Of a stretch of DNA of 64,000 bases, positions 12,580 to 23,451 are shown piece after piece. Under the pieces are notes generated by a model. It was not told the DNA's origin. It saw nothing but the letters and a program-made list of their open reading frames with translations, and made no database searches. The DNA comes from Endomychus coccineus (taxonomy: Eukaryota; Arthropoda; Insecta; Coleoptera; Endomychidae), in the NCBI GenBank assembly GCA_958510875.1, contig OY294068.1, forward strand, positions 70,968,633-71,032,632, written 5' to 3'. Position 1 is the stretch's first letter. Every line of letters starts with the position of its first letter. Both the position numbers and the translations under genes were made by a program.

Positions 12580-13299
12580 AATTTTGCGATTTCTGTACAT
12601 TTCAGATGTTTTGTTTGTATAAAAGATATTGATTAAATTAAATACTTTTTGTTATCATGTTTTTTTTTAAACATAGGAGAACAATGTTTGCATTAAATAT
12701 ATCAAAAAACGAAAGCGATAACTTGTTATAGAAGATATTACAGGAATTAAAAGGAGAAAAGGGTCGAATAGTTGCCATAGTAGATATAACTGTCATAATC
12801 ATAAAAGTAGATGATTTTTCTACTAATGCCAGTCTTTTGATTTTTTGTCTCATTTGTGTATTCATTATTTTGAACAAATTCTCTATGTGCAGCGCATCTC
12901 AACTCAATTAACACATTTGAGTTATCGGCAAAAGACCGATACCGACTGGTTTCATTCTGTCAAGATAGCGACAGACCATGCACCACAGGAACATGAAAGA
13001 ATACGGCGTTATCACGGAATAGTAGGTCATCCGCGTTGTCAATTCGGTGAAAATGTATATTTCAGCGGCAATGCTAAGTAAAGCACCCATAATCGCATAG
13101 ATATCAGGTTTTTTGTTAGGTTAAGCAATGATTTTGAAAAGAGATGCTTCTCCTGGCTTGAGCCTAGGGAACCACGCGAATTTTGCTCCACCACCAGAAC
13201 TATGAAGAACGTGGAGCTCTGTTGTGATTAGCATGCTGATTGTGGGTTTTGTAGAATATTTATGGTGCTTTTAATATATTTAATGGTAGTATATTTTTG
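12580..13299. other. No recognised gene
   Basis: The region is AT-rich at the left and more balanced near 12900-13200. Short ORFs on both strands at 12845-13090 overlap each other and match nothing I know. Confidence 0.45.
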
Positions 13300-13834
13300 T
13301 GATAAGGTCTTTCTAATCCAGATCGATCAGTAACGTCACAAACTTATAGTTGTTTCGCTCAACAGTGGAACGAACAAGTTTGCAACGTTACTGAACATCT
13401 CTGTTGAAGGTCGTCATAACTGGCCTACAACGTCGTAAAAAGATCAAAAAAGCTCATCTTTGGATAGATGTTCCACTAAGAAATCAAGCAATGTACCTAA
13501 CCACATTGACTGTTATATTTGTCGAGCTTTACAAAAGTTACGAGGAATGTGAGACTACATGTCGCCAGATGGCGATACCAAACCAAACCATGTCGCCATC
13601 TGGCGCTCGAGACATGTAACAGTCAATGTAGCACATTGTTTGATTTCTTAGTGGGACATCTATTCATACTTGACTTGAGATTTTTTGGTCTTTTTACCAC
13701 GTTGTAGACCGGTTATGACTACCTTCCACAGAGATCGCTCAGTAACGTTGCAAACTATGAGAAGAACGATACAGCTGTGTGGAACTATAAGTTTGTGACG
13801 TTACTGATCGATCTGGACTAGAAAGACCTCATCA
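13300..13834. repeat. 535-bp long inverted repeat (foldback/MITE-like)
   Basis: The sequence is almost entirely self-complementary. The left edge TGATAAGGTCTTTCT pairs with AGAAAGACCTCATCA at the right edge; GATCGATCAGTAACGTCAC pairs with its complement near 13795. The arms run inward for about 250 bases to a central GTCGCCAGATGGCGATACC that is itself repeated inverted. Arms carry several mismatches. No target duplication is obvious. Two forward ORFs (13404-13619 and 13519-13707) are by-products. A foldback-type transposon is the likeliest class. Confidence 0.85.
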
Positions 13835-15690
13835 TTATTATCTGGCAAAAGCCTACATGAGATAAAGGGGTATATTTATATATTCATTTGTTTCTAATTC
13901 TTATACAATAGTATACATTTATTTGGAAAACCTTAACCATCTTGTTGTTCAAATATACGAAACATGTTTACAAATGTCTGCAATATAGTTGGCGCAAATT
14001 AATAATCGTTAGAGGTTTCTAATAATATTTTTTCATAATCACAATTAAATATATGTAATATATGTGGGTTTTGCGGAAATTCATCGTGGTATGTGTTGTG
14101 TTTGGATAACTCTTGTTACGATTTTGGTATTTGAATATGCTTTGTATATTTGAATATTTAATATAATTCTTCTAACAAAATAGGTAGCGACTTTATTCAT
14201 CATTGTAGTACTATTTTGTTAGGCTATTTTCAGTTTAAACCTGATTTATTACCCAACTAACATTAACTGTGTACACCGACGTTATTTGAGTTCTTTTACA
14301 ATTCATGCTTACTCTTGGAACCATCAGGAACAACTGAAGAGTCGCGTGGATGTTGATTACAAATGAAACTCATTGGCAGATCTTATTTTAGTGTAATAGC
14401 ACACTGATTCACCATCATATCTTCCAATGTTTGTGCTTTATTGTGAGGAATTAATGAGGCATCTTAACTAGGTAACATGAATTTGTGATATAAAATGATT
14501 TATTGTTCAGAATGATCTTGTTACATCACCCAATCACAAAGTTTTCACAACTTAGAAGATGTGTTATTTTTATAATTAAATTGATCTATTTATGTTACAG
14601 TTATCAATTCCTTGCCAGCTTTCAAAATTAATCAATGAAGTGAACTATGGAGTTCCTTGATATCACTTGTTTTAACTTGTCGGAACGCCCCTAAACAGTA
14701 ATAATCTGAGTTGTGGGTTGTAGATATGTTGTTGTAAGAGTATGAACAACTGCTAACGTAATTAGTATTGACTTGAATTCGTTATTACAACCAGTGCATC
14801 TTGTTGAAATATTATTTCCAGTAATTCTGATTATGTAAATTAGAACTGAAAATACATTTGGTTTTAAAATTGTTAACGAACTTTTGCAAATAGTAACCTA
14901 ATTTTGAAGCCTTGTATTTGACCAACATTTCATTAAGTTTTAGTTTCCACTACATTGATCGATACGTTTAATAATTTTAACCTGTACACAGTTTAAGTTA
15001 ATCTATGTTTAGCCAAATAGTTCTATATCGTATGATTCGATTAAATAAATCACAATATTTACGTGCGAGTGAGAGAGCAGTACAAGTGCGCGAAGGACAT
15101 AATGTTTATCAACTTACCAGTGAAAGGCTTAGTAGTCTACTCTATATATAGAACTCTTTGTGTTTAGCTTTTTTATCAATTATCGCTGACATGGATTCAC
15201 GACAAAATAGATCATACTCCGTGACCACAACCGATCGTTCAAATTTACGTTTGAGACCACCGAACCAATATTTATTTACTGCGGGAGTTCTATATATTCG
15301 CAGGGAATAGCAGTGAAATACAATATTATTACTTGTAACTTGTTTACTTTAGGACAGCTAGAACGCTAGAATTCGGAGATTTATCGCTGCTACGTCACAG
15401 TATCGCTGGAATCGAGCGACGAGTGGAAAAGGTCGTTTAATTCAGAAATATCGATTTTGCATCTCGGCGGCTGCCAATCGAATTATAAAGTTATCGTATT
15501 GTACTGCAGAAAAACTTTCCGAATAAGTGAGTGTATTTCAAACTTACTACACAACTATCTCATTTTTAAGCTATAGTAGTAGATATTGCTATAGGCCTAC
15601 AAGAAACCAGAGTTATACTATGGAGGTGCTAAGGTAACAAATATGTAAATCCACAAGTTTTGCCTTTTCAATAATCTGTTCCAATCTACG
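13835..15690. other. Mostly AT-rich; GC-richer island at about 15060-15530
   Basis: No gene is recognised. The segment 15060-15530 stands out by composition and has a TATATATAGAAC box at about 15144, a 39-codon ORF at 15191-15310 starting M-D-S-R-Q-N-R-S-Y-S, and a second open stretch at about 15354-15440 reading L-E-F-G-D-L-S-L-L-R-H-S with an AG in front. It could be an alternative promoter and first exon or an old transposon fragment; I cannot decide. Confidence 0.35.
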
Positions 15691-15697
15691 TGGTGAG

Positions 15698-17028
15698 GTG
15701 AAGTGGGGTAAATGTGATATAGTTTTACAATAGTTCACGAACAAATGTATGAAAAGTTACAAATTTAACGGAATAGCAAAAATAGCAAAAAAGCAAAAAT
15801 TACTGAATGTAAAATATAGTTCTTAATTGATTCTAGGATTGATAAGTTTACAGCTCGTTTCTGAAAAATTTTACGTAATTTTTTTTAAAACATTATATCA
15901 CATTTACCCCGACGTTTGGGGCAAATGTGAAAATGCTGTCTACCTAATAATTTACTTGCTATGGAATGGGGCAAATGTAAAAGTATTTTACTTTGATTTT
16001 TATAGAATTAAATTATGTGAATCGAGTGAAAGTTATTAAACAGCTTTATTCGGTCTCAGCTACGCGGGTCTAACGTGCGACGTATCAAAGGGAATTTTCT
16101 AGCTACTAAAATATACCCAAAAGCGGTTAAAAGCTAGCGGCCTATAGCCGAAAACACTTTATTACAACTGCCGCCGGCCGCACGGGGCGTAAAACGGCCC
16201 CGAATTAACAAGATCGAGGAAAAAAGTATAAACTCTAACTGACGCGTAGCGAGCTCCTCGAGGCATATGTCAAAATGATTACGTTCGTAGCAGTTACATA
16301 GGACGTCTATCGTTCATGCAATTGTGTTTTTATACAATTCGAACCTTCTAATTTCGATAGGTCACGTGAAAATCCCGGAGTCTGAAGCGCTAGAGACTTC
16401 TGAGTGTTATAACATTCGTATAAAATTGCGAAATTTCTCACTTTTAGAAACTTCAAATTAATTAATTTGACACAAGTTTTCTATAACGTAAAGTAAGACA
16501 CACGTTTTAGATTCCACAACCACCCTTGACCAAGATAATTTTTGATATCCCGGTATATTTAAATCATCTGCATTTCTTTTTTTGATATATGTTTGCACCA
16601 TAATGTAACTGAAACGAAGGGGTAAATATCTCACACTTGCCCTAAATTGATATATCACATTTGCCCCTAAAATCCTGTTTACAGGGTGAATGTGATATAA
16701 ACAAAAAAACAACATCCTAATTGTTTAGTCGTAGTGATTTATACACATGTTTTATAACTATGAAGAATAAGTTCTCAAATACTAATTCAGACTTACCTAA
16801 TTTACTTACCTTAACAACGTCGACTGGAATGTGCGGTTTTCTTAAGACGAATAGTTGACGCGCCGCTTGCAACTGCTCTGGTTGGAAATTACGTTCGGTT
16901 TAGTGTGGCGCTTGTTCTTATGCACGTTTAAGGAGTTGTAAGGTAGATGGCAGTACAAGATATTGTATTTCATTAAATTTATTAACCATTATTATATTTT
17001 CCCCATTATCACATTGACCCCACTTCAC
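15698..17028. mobile_element. DNA element with GTGAAGTGGGG ends and repeated GGGGCAAATGTGATAT motifs
   Basis: The left end GTGAAGTGGGGTAAATGTGA is repeated inverted at the right end, where the complement reads GTGAAGTGGGGTCAATGTGA. Variants of GGGG(C/T)AAATGTGATAT recur inside in both orientations near 15705, 15893, 15915, 15966, 16618, 16653 and 16685. Clustered subterminal repeats of this kind are usual for transposase-binding sites. The interior lacks a recognisable transposase. A second element (16036-16553) sits inside it. The target duplication is unclear, so the superfamily is not assigned. Confidence 0.65.
16036..16553 (-). mobile_element. CCGGGATATC element, copy 2, truncated
   Basis: The right end matches copies 1 and 3: CCCGG next to TA at 16554-16555, preceded by the complement of CTTGGTCAAGGGTGGTTGTG. 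Going left the sequence follows copy 3 through the G-Y-G-P-L-A-F-like coding block and the CGTCGCACGTTAGAC block, then stops near 16036-16050. The other terminal repeat and about 400 bases are missing. It lies within the GTGAAGTGGGG element, so it inserted later or was trapped with it. Confidence 0.8.
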
Positions 17029-18271
17029 ATTATATGAATTTTTTTAGTTGAGGCATTTTTGGTCACAATTATTATGCGACGATTAAAAAAACATGAGAAC
17101 TGCAAAATAAATGCGGATCTCGTCGAGCTATTTATTTGTTACAGTTCGGGTCAGAAAAGAAAAACGGTGTCTGGAATGTCAGACGTCTTTGAAATCACAG
17201 ATTCTAATAGTTCCTACCATTACCTTTCCGGTCAACTTAAGTTGGCAGCCCAGTCGTTTACATTGTGTTTTCTTGTATGTTTTAAAACAAACCCCAGATA
17301 TTCAGAAAGCCTCAGACGCACACCAGGGAAAATTCAATGAAAAAAAGCTAATATCCTTTCGATTGGCAGCTCATGAATGTAAACTTATATTTCCGGCTCT
17401 AAAAGCACGAAATTGATTATTTCTCGTGTTCAATGTGCGTCCCAGAAACTGTTATTCTATGATTTTTATTACAATTCTGTTCGCTAATTATTTGCCGAAA
17501 TATTTTAATACAATATTAGGTTGAGAAGAAAACGCTAGTGAGACTTCTCCGCTATTAAATCGGCCGTTTAGGTATTTATCAGTTTGGGTAGGTTCTCTAG
17601 TGTCCTAGAGTGTCATTTGTTGTTAATGGACATAATGTAACTTTAAGGAACTGAAGTAATCCTGGCAAATTGAATGTTGCTTTGTAATGAATTCAAATGA
17701 TTGATGAAATAAACTAGATTAACATGTACGTACCGCTAAATTATAAAATTATCATCTGTAGTGGAAATATATGAGAGAAAATTCAATTAAAGGTAGGTCA
17801 GCGGGCATTTTTTGCTTTGTATCTGTAGCAAAAGCTTCTTATCGTAAGAATACAAACCACATATTTTGAAGAACTTGCCGTTATGAGTCAATATTAATAA
17901 TTAATTAGTCCTGAAATTCGGGGAGACTTCAGGGGATAGAGATCGTTGAGTAACATGCTCATATTCATCGTTCCTTGTTCGGAGACCAGTAAAGTTCACT
18001 ATTACTCATTTGTGTTTGCTTTCATGTGATAAAACCTCCATATATGACAAAAAGTTCATCATTTCTGGTAATGTGATCTGAAGAAACCTAATTGTCTACC
18101 TATACAGATCAGTTGATTCTCCATCAATGGAATAAATGAATATATTTTACCGTCGAATTATCATTTTATTTGTTCTCGATCCAATTGTTAGCAGACTCAC
18201 ATTTCTGATGATATTTATAATACTTGACACGAAAAAATCCAACACTACAGTCCAACCTGCAAAAAAGGTTG
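17029..18271. other. No recognised gene; one 101-codon ORF
   Basis: A forward ORF at 17111-17416 (101 codons) follows a TTTATTTGTTACAG acceptor-like sequence and reads R-V-R-K-E-K-R-C-L-E-C near its start; an overlapping frame is also open for 93 codons. I do not recognise either product. The remainder is AT-rich and empty. Confidence 0.3.
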
Positions 18272-18667
18272 CTACTTCTTAAAAAGTTTTTCTGTCAGCC
18301 AGAACTGCTCCGAGAGCTTGTTGATGATCCGCTGTCCTACATGAACTGATTCCCAGACACTTCCAATTTCCAAATGCTCTACTAAGTTGTCATCATTGGA
18401 ATGAATAATACTATTGACAATTAAATTCATGGAGGTTTGGAACAGATACTGTGCATTATGAGACGATATCATTGGTCGAACTCTTTACAAATCTAAACAA
18501 TTCCCAAATGTTGACATGGTCGAATCGTAAGTTACATTGCTCGCACAAACAATTCTAATCAATGCTTCGTGTCTCCTGAAGATTTTATATTGAATGTTGT
18601 AGTTCAAAATCTGATGTTTGTAATCCGTTGTTCTTGATACAACTTTACGTGGAAAAATGCATTGCAA
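18272..18667 (-). pseudogene. Unidentified coding remnant with one in-frame stop
   Basis: On the reverse strand one frame stays open for about 132 codons except for a single TAA at 18485-18487. The first part ends G-N-C-L-D-L before the stop, and the frame resumes R-V-R-P-M-I-S-S-H-N-A. The composition (many Ser, Asn, His, few repeats) looks like real protein rather than chance in AT-rich DNA. No domain is recognised. It may be a decayed host exon, a retrocopy or an unassigned transposon protein. Confidence 0.35.
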
Positions 18668-21316
18668 TCTTTAGTACTTACAAATAAGTACGATATGTTT
18701 GTGTTATATGCTTTGCACACGGACAAACCTGTCGGCAACTATTACCTCATAGAACTACATGTATTATTTAAATGACCTGCTATGAGCTTCAAAAGATAAT
18801 AATATCTACGTTATTCCACTCCGTTAATAAAACACCATTGAAAGGTTCTTGAAGGATATTAAATATTTTAGAGTTATTTGAGAAAAGAACATTTCGAAAT
18901 TTGGTGGTGGATTTTGATTTAGCGACCAGATACTCCGAACATTCCTATAGAATCATTTGAAGATGGTGACATTATCAAATTTGTGGAAACTTTGTCGATT
19001 GATCAATTTATATAAGTGTGTTAACTAATATCGTTTGTTTTGTGTTACGTTTTGCAATGTTATCGATAATTAATAATTTACTATTGGTTTGTTGGATTTG
19101 TGATGATTTTTTATCATATGGATATTTTACATTCTAGCATGTTAAGAAAAAACTTGTTATTGTAAGATGGAAGAATTGGTAACTTTGCAATAATCAAGTC
19201 CAACTAGATTTCAATAAGTTATGAGACACATCAGTGAATAACAGATTGCTTCATTTTATGGTCAGTTCAAGATTCATGATAATTTAACACGCAAAAAAAC
19301 AGATCATCCTTGAAATTAGTTGGGTAATATTCTTTATCTATATCATTCTTACTACCATGATAGTTTTGAGATGCTTGCAAACTTCACTGATGACAATTTA
19401 ACATTATGGTGTAGTTAGTTTTACTCTATTTTTATGATAATTTGAAATTGACCCTACCATTAAAACGACTCTTTATTTTTGTAGTTTGAATTTCAATAGA
19501 TTTTGCGTCTCGGTCAACCAATAGTGACATACTATTTGGATTTTGAGCAATGTTTAGTACAAAAATACCTAGGACGTAGAAAAAATTGCTTAAGGGGCTT
19601 CCCTAAGATTTTCAGAGATAATCAAAGGTAAACATAGAATTCTAGTGTTTCGACGTTCACACGAGTAAATTCCACTCCAGAAAATATCAAACCAATACAT
19701 TTGGGCGTATTTTGATACTCTATGCTACTATGCCGCGATTCAGGTAATATCTGATTTTGGATTAATTACTGTTGACTGATATTTTTTAATTTATTTAATT
19801 GACAATACATACTCGGGAATATATCTTCTACATGCCTGTTTATAAGATCTATACCTCACTGTTTATCATCTGTTTCTTCAAAAAATTGTCTTGATATAGT
19901 AAAATAGATAGGTATAAAATTTAATTCGAGTTAATTTTTTGAATTTACTCTGATGATGGCTAACTTGGTAACTGAAAGGTCTCCAGTACTTAAACAGATT
20001 TTTTAGTGATTGTTTCTTATTTATATTGAATTCGAGATTGATATACACTTGAGTAATATCAATCTGATTTATTTTTGTTCCTTGGACATATACTCTTTAT
20101 CGCTAAATTCATTTGTATAATATGAAATATTGCTTGCAAAATACTCTAAAGAACGGGGGAAACAAGCTATCCAATATATTTTCTATTTTGTTAAATAGCT
20201 TGCGTACCCTACCCGAAGCCCTATATCTCTAAAACTATCAATGTCATAAAAAAATTAATCAAAAATTTGCAAAGAGAATGCTAAATAATTTAAATACACT
20301 TGCGCTAGCACGATATATCTCACATATATTCAGAAAATTTGTAGTAAGATTTGAATTATCATTCATTTTTGTCATACAAAACTCTTATAATGTTCTCTAC
20401 TCGATACGAGTTACTTTAATAACACTGCAAGCAACGTTTTTTCTCCGCAAATTAGAATAATACGTCTCAAATAATTGCTCAATATCTTGGGGGGAGGGGG
20501 GTTGTTCGCATACATAACGTTTTATATTTTTATAATTTTTCAGTTCTCTTTATTCAAATCAATATACGGCAGTTAATATTAATTCTTGGAAATTGAAAAT
20601 AGCAACATTATCAACGTTATTATTCAAAAAATGCTCGAGGACTGTTCACTAGGGATTTTGGCATATAAGGAAGTAATGTTAGCGTCGGTGGGAAAAGGTC
20701 CCCAATATATGTACTTCGAGTTTTTTAATTTCATATACTCTATTATTCACTGATTGGTCTTGTACACTACCGAAGTTCGAAATTGACTGTGCAATCATAG
20801 TCATGTAAGTATCAAAAGCTAACATCTTGAATGCGAAATAATATGATTTTGCTTAAAGTAATTTCCTTCCTCTTGCGTCTAATGTTCCAGTTTTTATAAT
20901 ACGCCTGGTTTGATTTCTTACGAAGCATAATAACAATGTTTGTCCATTCAAGAAATGAAAACAAAAATATAGGGTATACCATCATGGAATAAAAGACAAA
21001 TAGCGAATGAGTGTATAAACATTCACATGACAGTTGCTAGGGGCAATGGGGGATATCTATTTCAAGTTTCACTTATTTTGAGAGATTATAGGAAGAACAT
21101 ACTATTTTGAGGTAACTAGGCGACACATAAAATAAACATATCACGCAGGTTTGCAGTAAAAGCAAATATTAAAAAAATGTTTCACACTACTGTCAATATT
21201 TCAAGAATTTTTCATGTACCAATACCGTAACCGTAGCAGCCGACAAAACCGATAAACCAAATATCTTATAGATTATATTTTACTATCCCGAGCGTTGGAA
21301 TAACCTGTTTCTATTG
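18668..21316. other. AT-rich stretch, nothing recognised
   Basis: No coding region, RNA gene or structured repeat is seen. A G-rich run (GGGGGGAGGGGGG) lies near 20490-20503. Confidence 0.5.
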
Positions 21317-21318
21317 TA

Positions 21319-22280
21319 CCGGGATATCAAAAATTATCTTGGTCAAGGGTGGTTGTGGAATCTAAAACGTGTGTCTTACTTTGCGTTTGAAATAATTATG
21401 TCACTGTCACAGACATCATCAATAACCTACAAATTTCATACCTATTTATTTCAGTTGTAAAACAATAATGAACTACAAATTATGAAATAATTATGTGAAC
21501 TTTGAACCTTTTCAGAGGTCGTGATAGCCACCATCCAGGTCAAAAACTGTTTTGAAATAGTTAATTTTCCGTAAATCGAATGACGTTCACGTGAGAAGCC
21601 CGTAGCACGCGAGTTAGAAAAGTGCAAACTGGTTGTACCTAATACGGCTTTATGACGACTTTTCGCGTGCCGTTTTCGCTCCATGTACTTAGATCTAGTA
21701 TCGGACCACGCCCGACGGCCCTTCTTTTTTCGATAAATGTCCATTAAATAGGAAAAATTAATTAAAACAGTTTGAGCTATTCTCAGATCTGAGCTACGTG
21801 CGTCTAACGTGCGACGTACCAAAGGGAATTTTCTCGCGACTAAAATATAGACGAAGCGGGTAAAAGCTAGCGGCCCATAGCCAAAAACACTATTACAACT
21901 GGCGCCGTTCACACGGGGCAAGAAACGGCCCCAATTTAACAAGACCGAGGTGAAATTATAAACTCTAACTTACGCGCAGCGAGCTCCTCGAGGCATGTCA
22001 AAATGATTTCGTTCGTAGCTAATTACATAGGGGACGTCTGGCGTTCATGTAATTATGTTTTTAGATAATTTGAACCTTCTAATTTCGATAGGCCACGTGA
22101 AAATCCCGGAGTCCAAAGCGCTAAAGACTTTCGAGTGTTACAATATTCGTATAAAATTGCGAAATTTCGTACTTTTAGGGACTTCGAATTAATTATGACA
22201 TAATTATTTCAAATGTAAAGTAAGGCACACGTTTTAGATTCCACAACCACCCTTGACCAAGATCATTTTTGATATCCCGG
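21319..22280 (-). mobile_element. CCGGGATATC element, copy 3, full length with 163-codon ORF
   Basis: Terminal inverted repeats of about 85 bases begin CCGGGATATCAAAAATTATC on the left and end with the near-perfect complement at 22280, with TA on both sides. Relative to copy 1 it is inverted. Its reverse-strand ORF at 21451-21942 (163 codons) covers both partial ORFs of copy 1 in one frame and includes an R/K-rich stretch (Y-R-K-K-K-G-R-R and M-E-R-K-R-H-A-K-S-R-H-K) that copy 1 has lost in part by a deletion. The ORF resembles no transposase I know and may be fortuitous. The element is probably mobilised in trans. Confidence 0.85.
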
Positions 22281-22282
22281 TA

Positions 22283-23259
22283 TGTAGAAGAGAAGTACTG
22301 TGGCAAATTAAATATGTCTGCATAGTCTACAGTGTACATGCAGCTGAATGGAATGTCAGAACTTCTACATGACGGCCCGATCTATCGAGAAGGCAATAAT
22401 GATCTAATAATTCGAATTTTACTTAGACAACTTCTGTCTCAATTGTATTGGTAACAATGATATAGTTTATTATAAACAACGTTGCGTGCTCAACTCGGAA
22501 ACAAATTTTGAATGCTATGTCATTCTATTTCATTACACGTTTGAATCACTAGGTGACATGTACGCAGAAGGCTGTTGGTAGTATCTGTGTCCGAACCAGT
22601 TTCATCTTGAATGGTTTCTCACAACTTATTTAAATGTTTTTTCACACATGATGGTATATACTTAGTCATTTAAGCTTTTTTGGATCGACAAATAATTACA
22701 CAGAAATGTCACGCCTACGTTACGTGTTTTAGCATGTTCCGAATGTTGTTTAATAAGGAACATAGAGATCTCGTAGATGGTCTGGAGTTGCAGAATCCTC
22801 AACTGTTTCAGAACGGTCGCGTGATCCCCACCACTGAACTACGAAGGAGTATAGGCTCGCCGTCACGGTAGGGATCACTTGACATGATGGATGACGAGTG
22901 CAAGGGATATACAACTCTAGTAATCTATCTTATAAGATCTCTATGGTAACGAATGGCAAGATTTTGAAGTATTAGAATGTGAATCTCTTTTATACACAAC
23001 TAACATTCCCTTAATATTAATACAAATTTTAATAAAACACTTCCCCATAAGTGTTTGAAAATTGTGCAATACTGTGTGTCTTATGTGTACCAGTTTTGAA
23101 CAAACTGCAGTATATAATACCTGAAAAAACCAATTGTACATGATTCGTATATCGGGTGCTCCTATAAAAATTATACATTCAACTTGCTTCGGAAAGTTTT
23201 ATCTCTTTTACCTCTCATGAAGTCATAACTATGACCAATTCAAACAAATTATGGGTGGA
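22283..23259. other. No recognised gene
   Basis: A forward 63-codon ORF at 22680-22871 and a reverse 66-codon ORF at 22941-23141 match nothing known and look like chance. The right edge is the left target site of the copia element (TATTT at 23260-23264). Confidence 0.5.
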
Positions 23260-23264
23260 TATTT

Positions 23265-23430
23265 TGTTGAACAGAGTGAAAATGAAACACGTGTGTATAT
23301 TTGAGTTATCAGCATAAGACTAAAAACTTTATTATATCAGAGTACAGAATATATGTGACATAGACAGTGATTCATAGATCAGCAATGACAAGCACAGAAC
23401 AAATATAAGTGTATTGATATAAAATTAACA
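23265..23430 (-). repeat. copia 3' LTR
   Basis: The LTR starts TGTTGAACAG and ends ATTAACA in window orientation and matches 27259-27424 without a difference that I can see. The polypurine tract, AAGTGGGGG on the coding strand, abuts it at 23431-23439. Confidence 0.95.
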
Positions 23431-23451
23431 CCCCCACTTATCAAAAAAAAC

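Noticed and set aside
11976..12581. Reverse ORFs of 91 and 78 codons
   Set aside because: Antisense to the LINE RNase H frame, which has the recognisable motifs.
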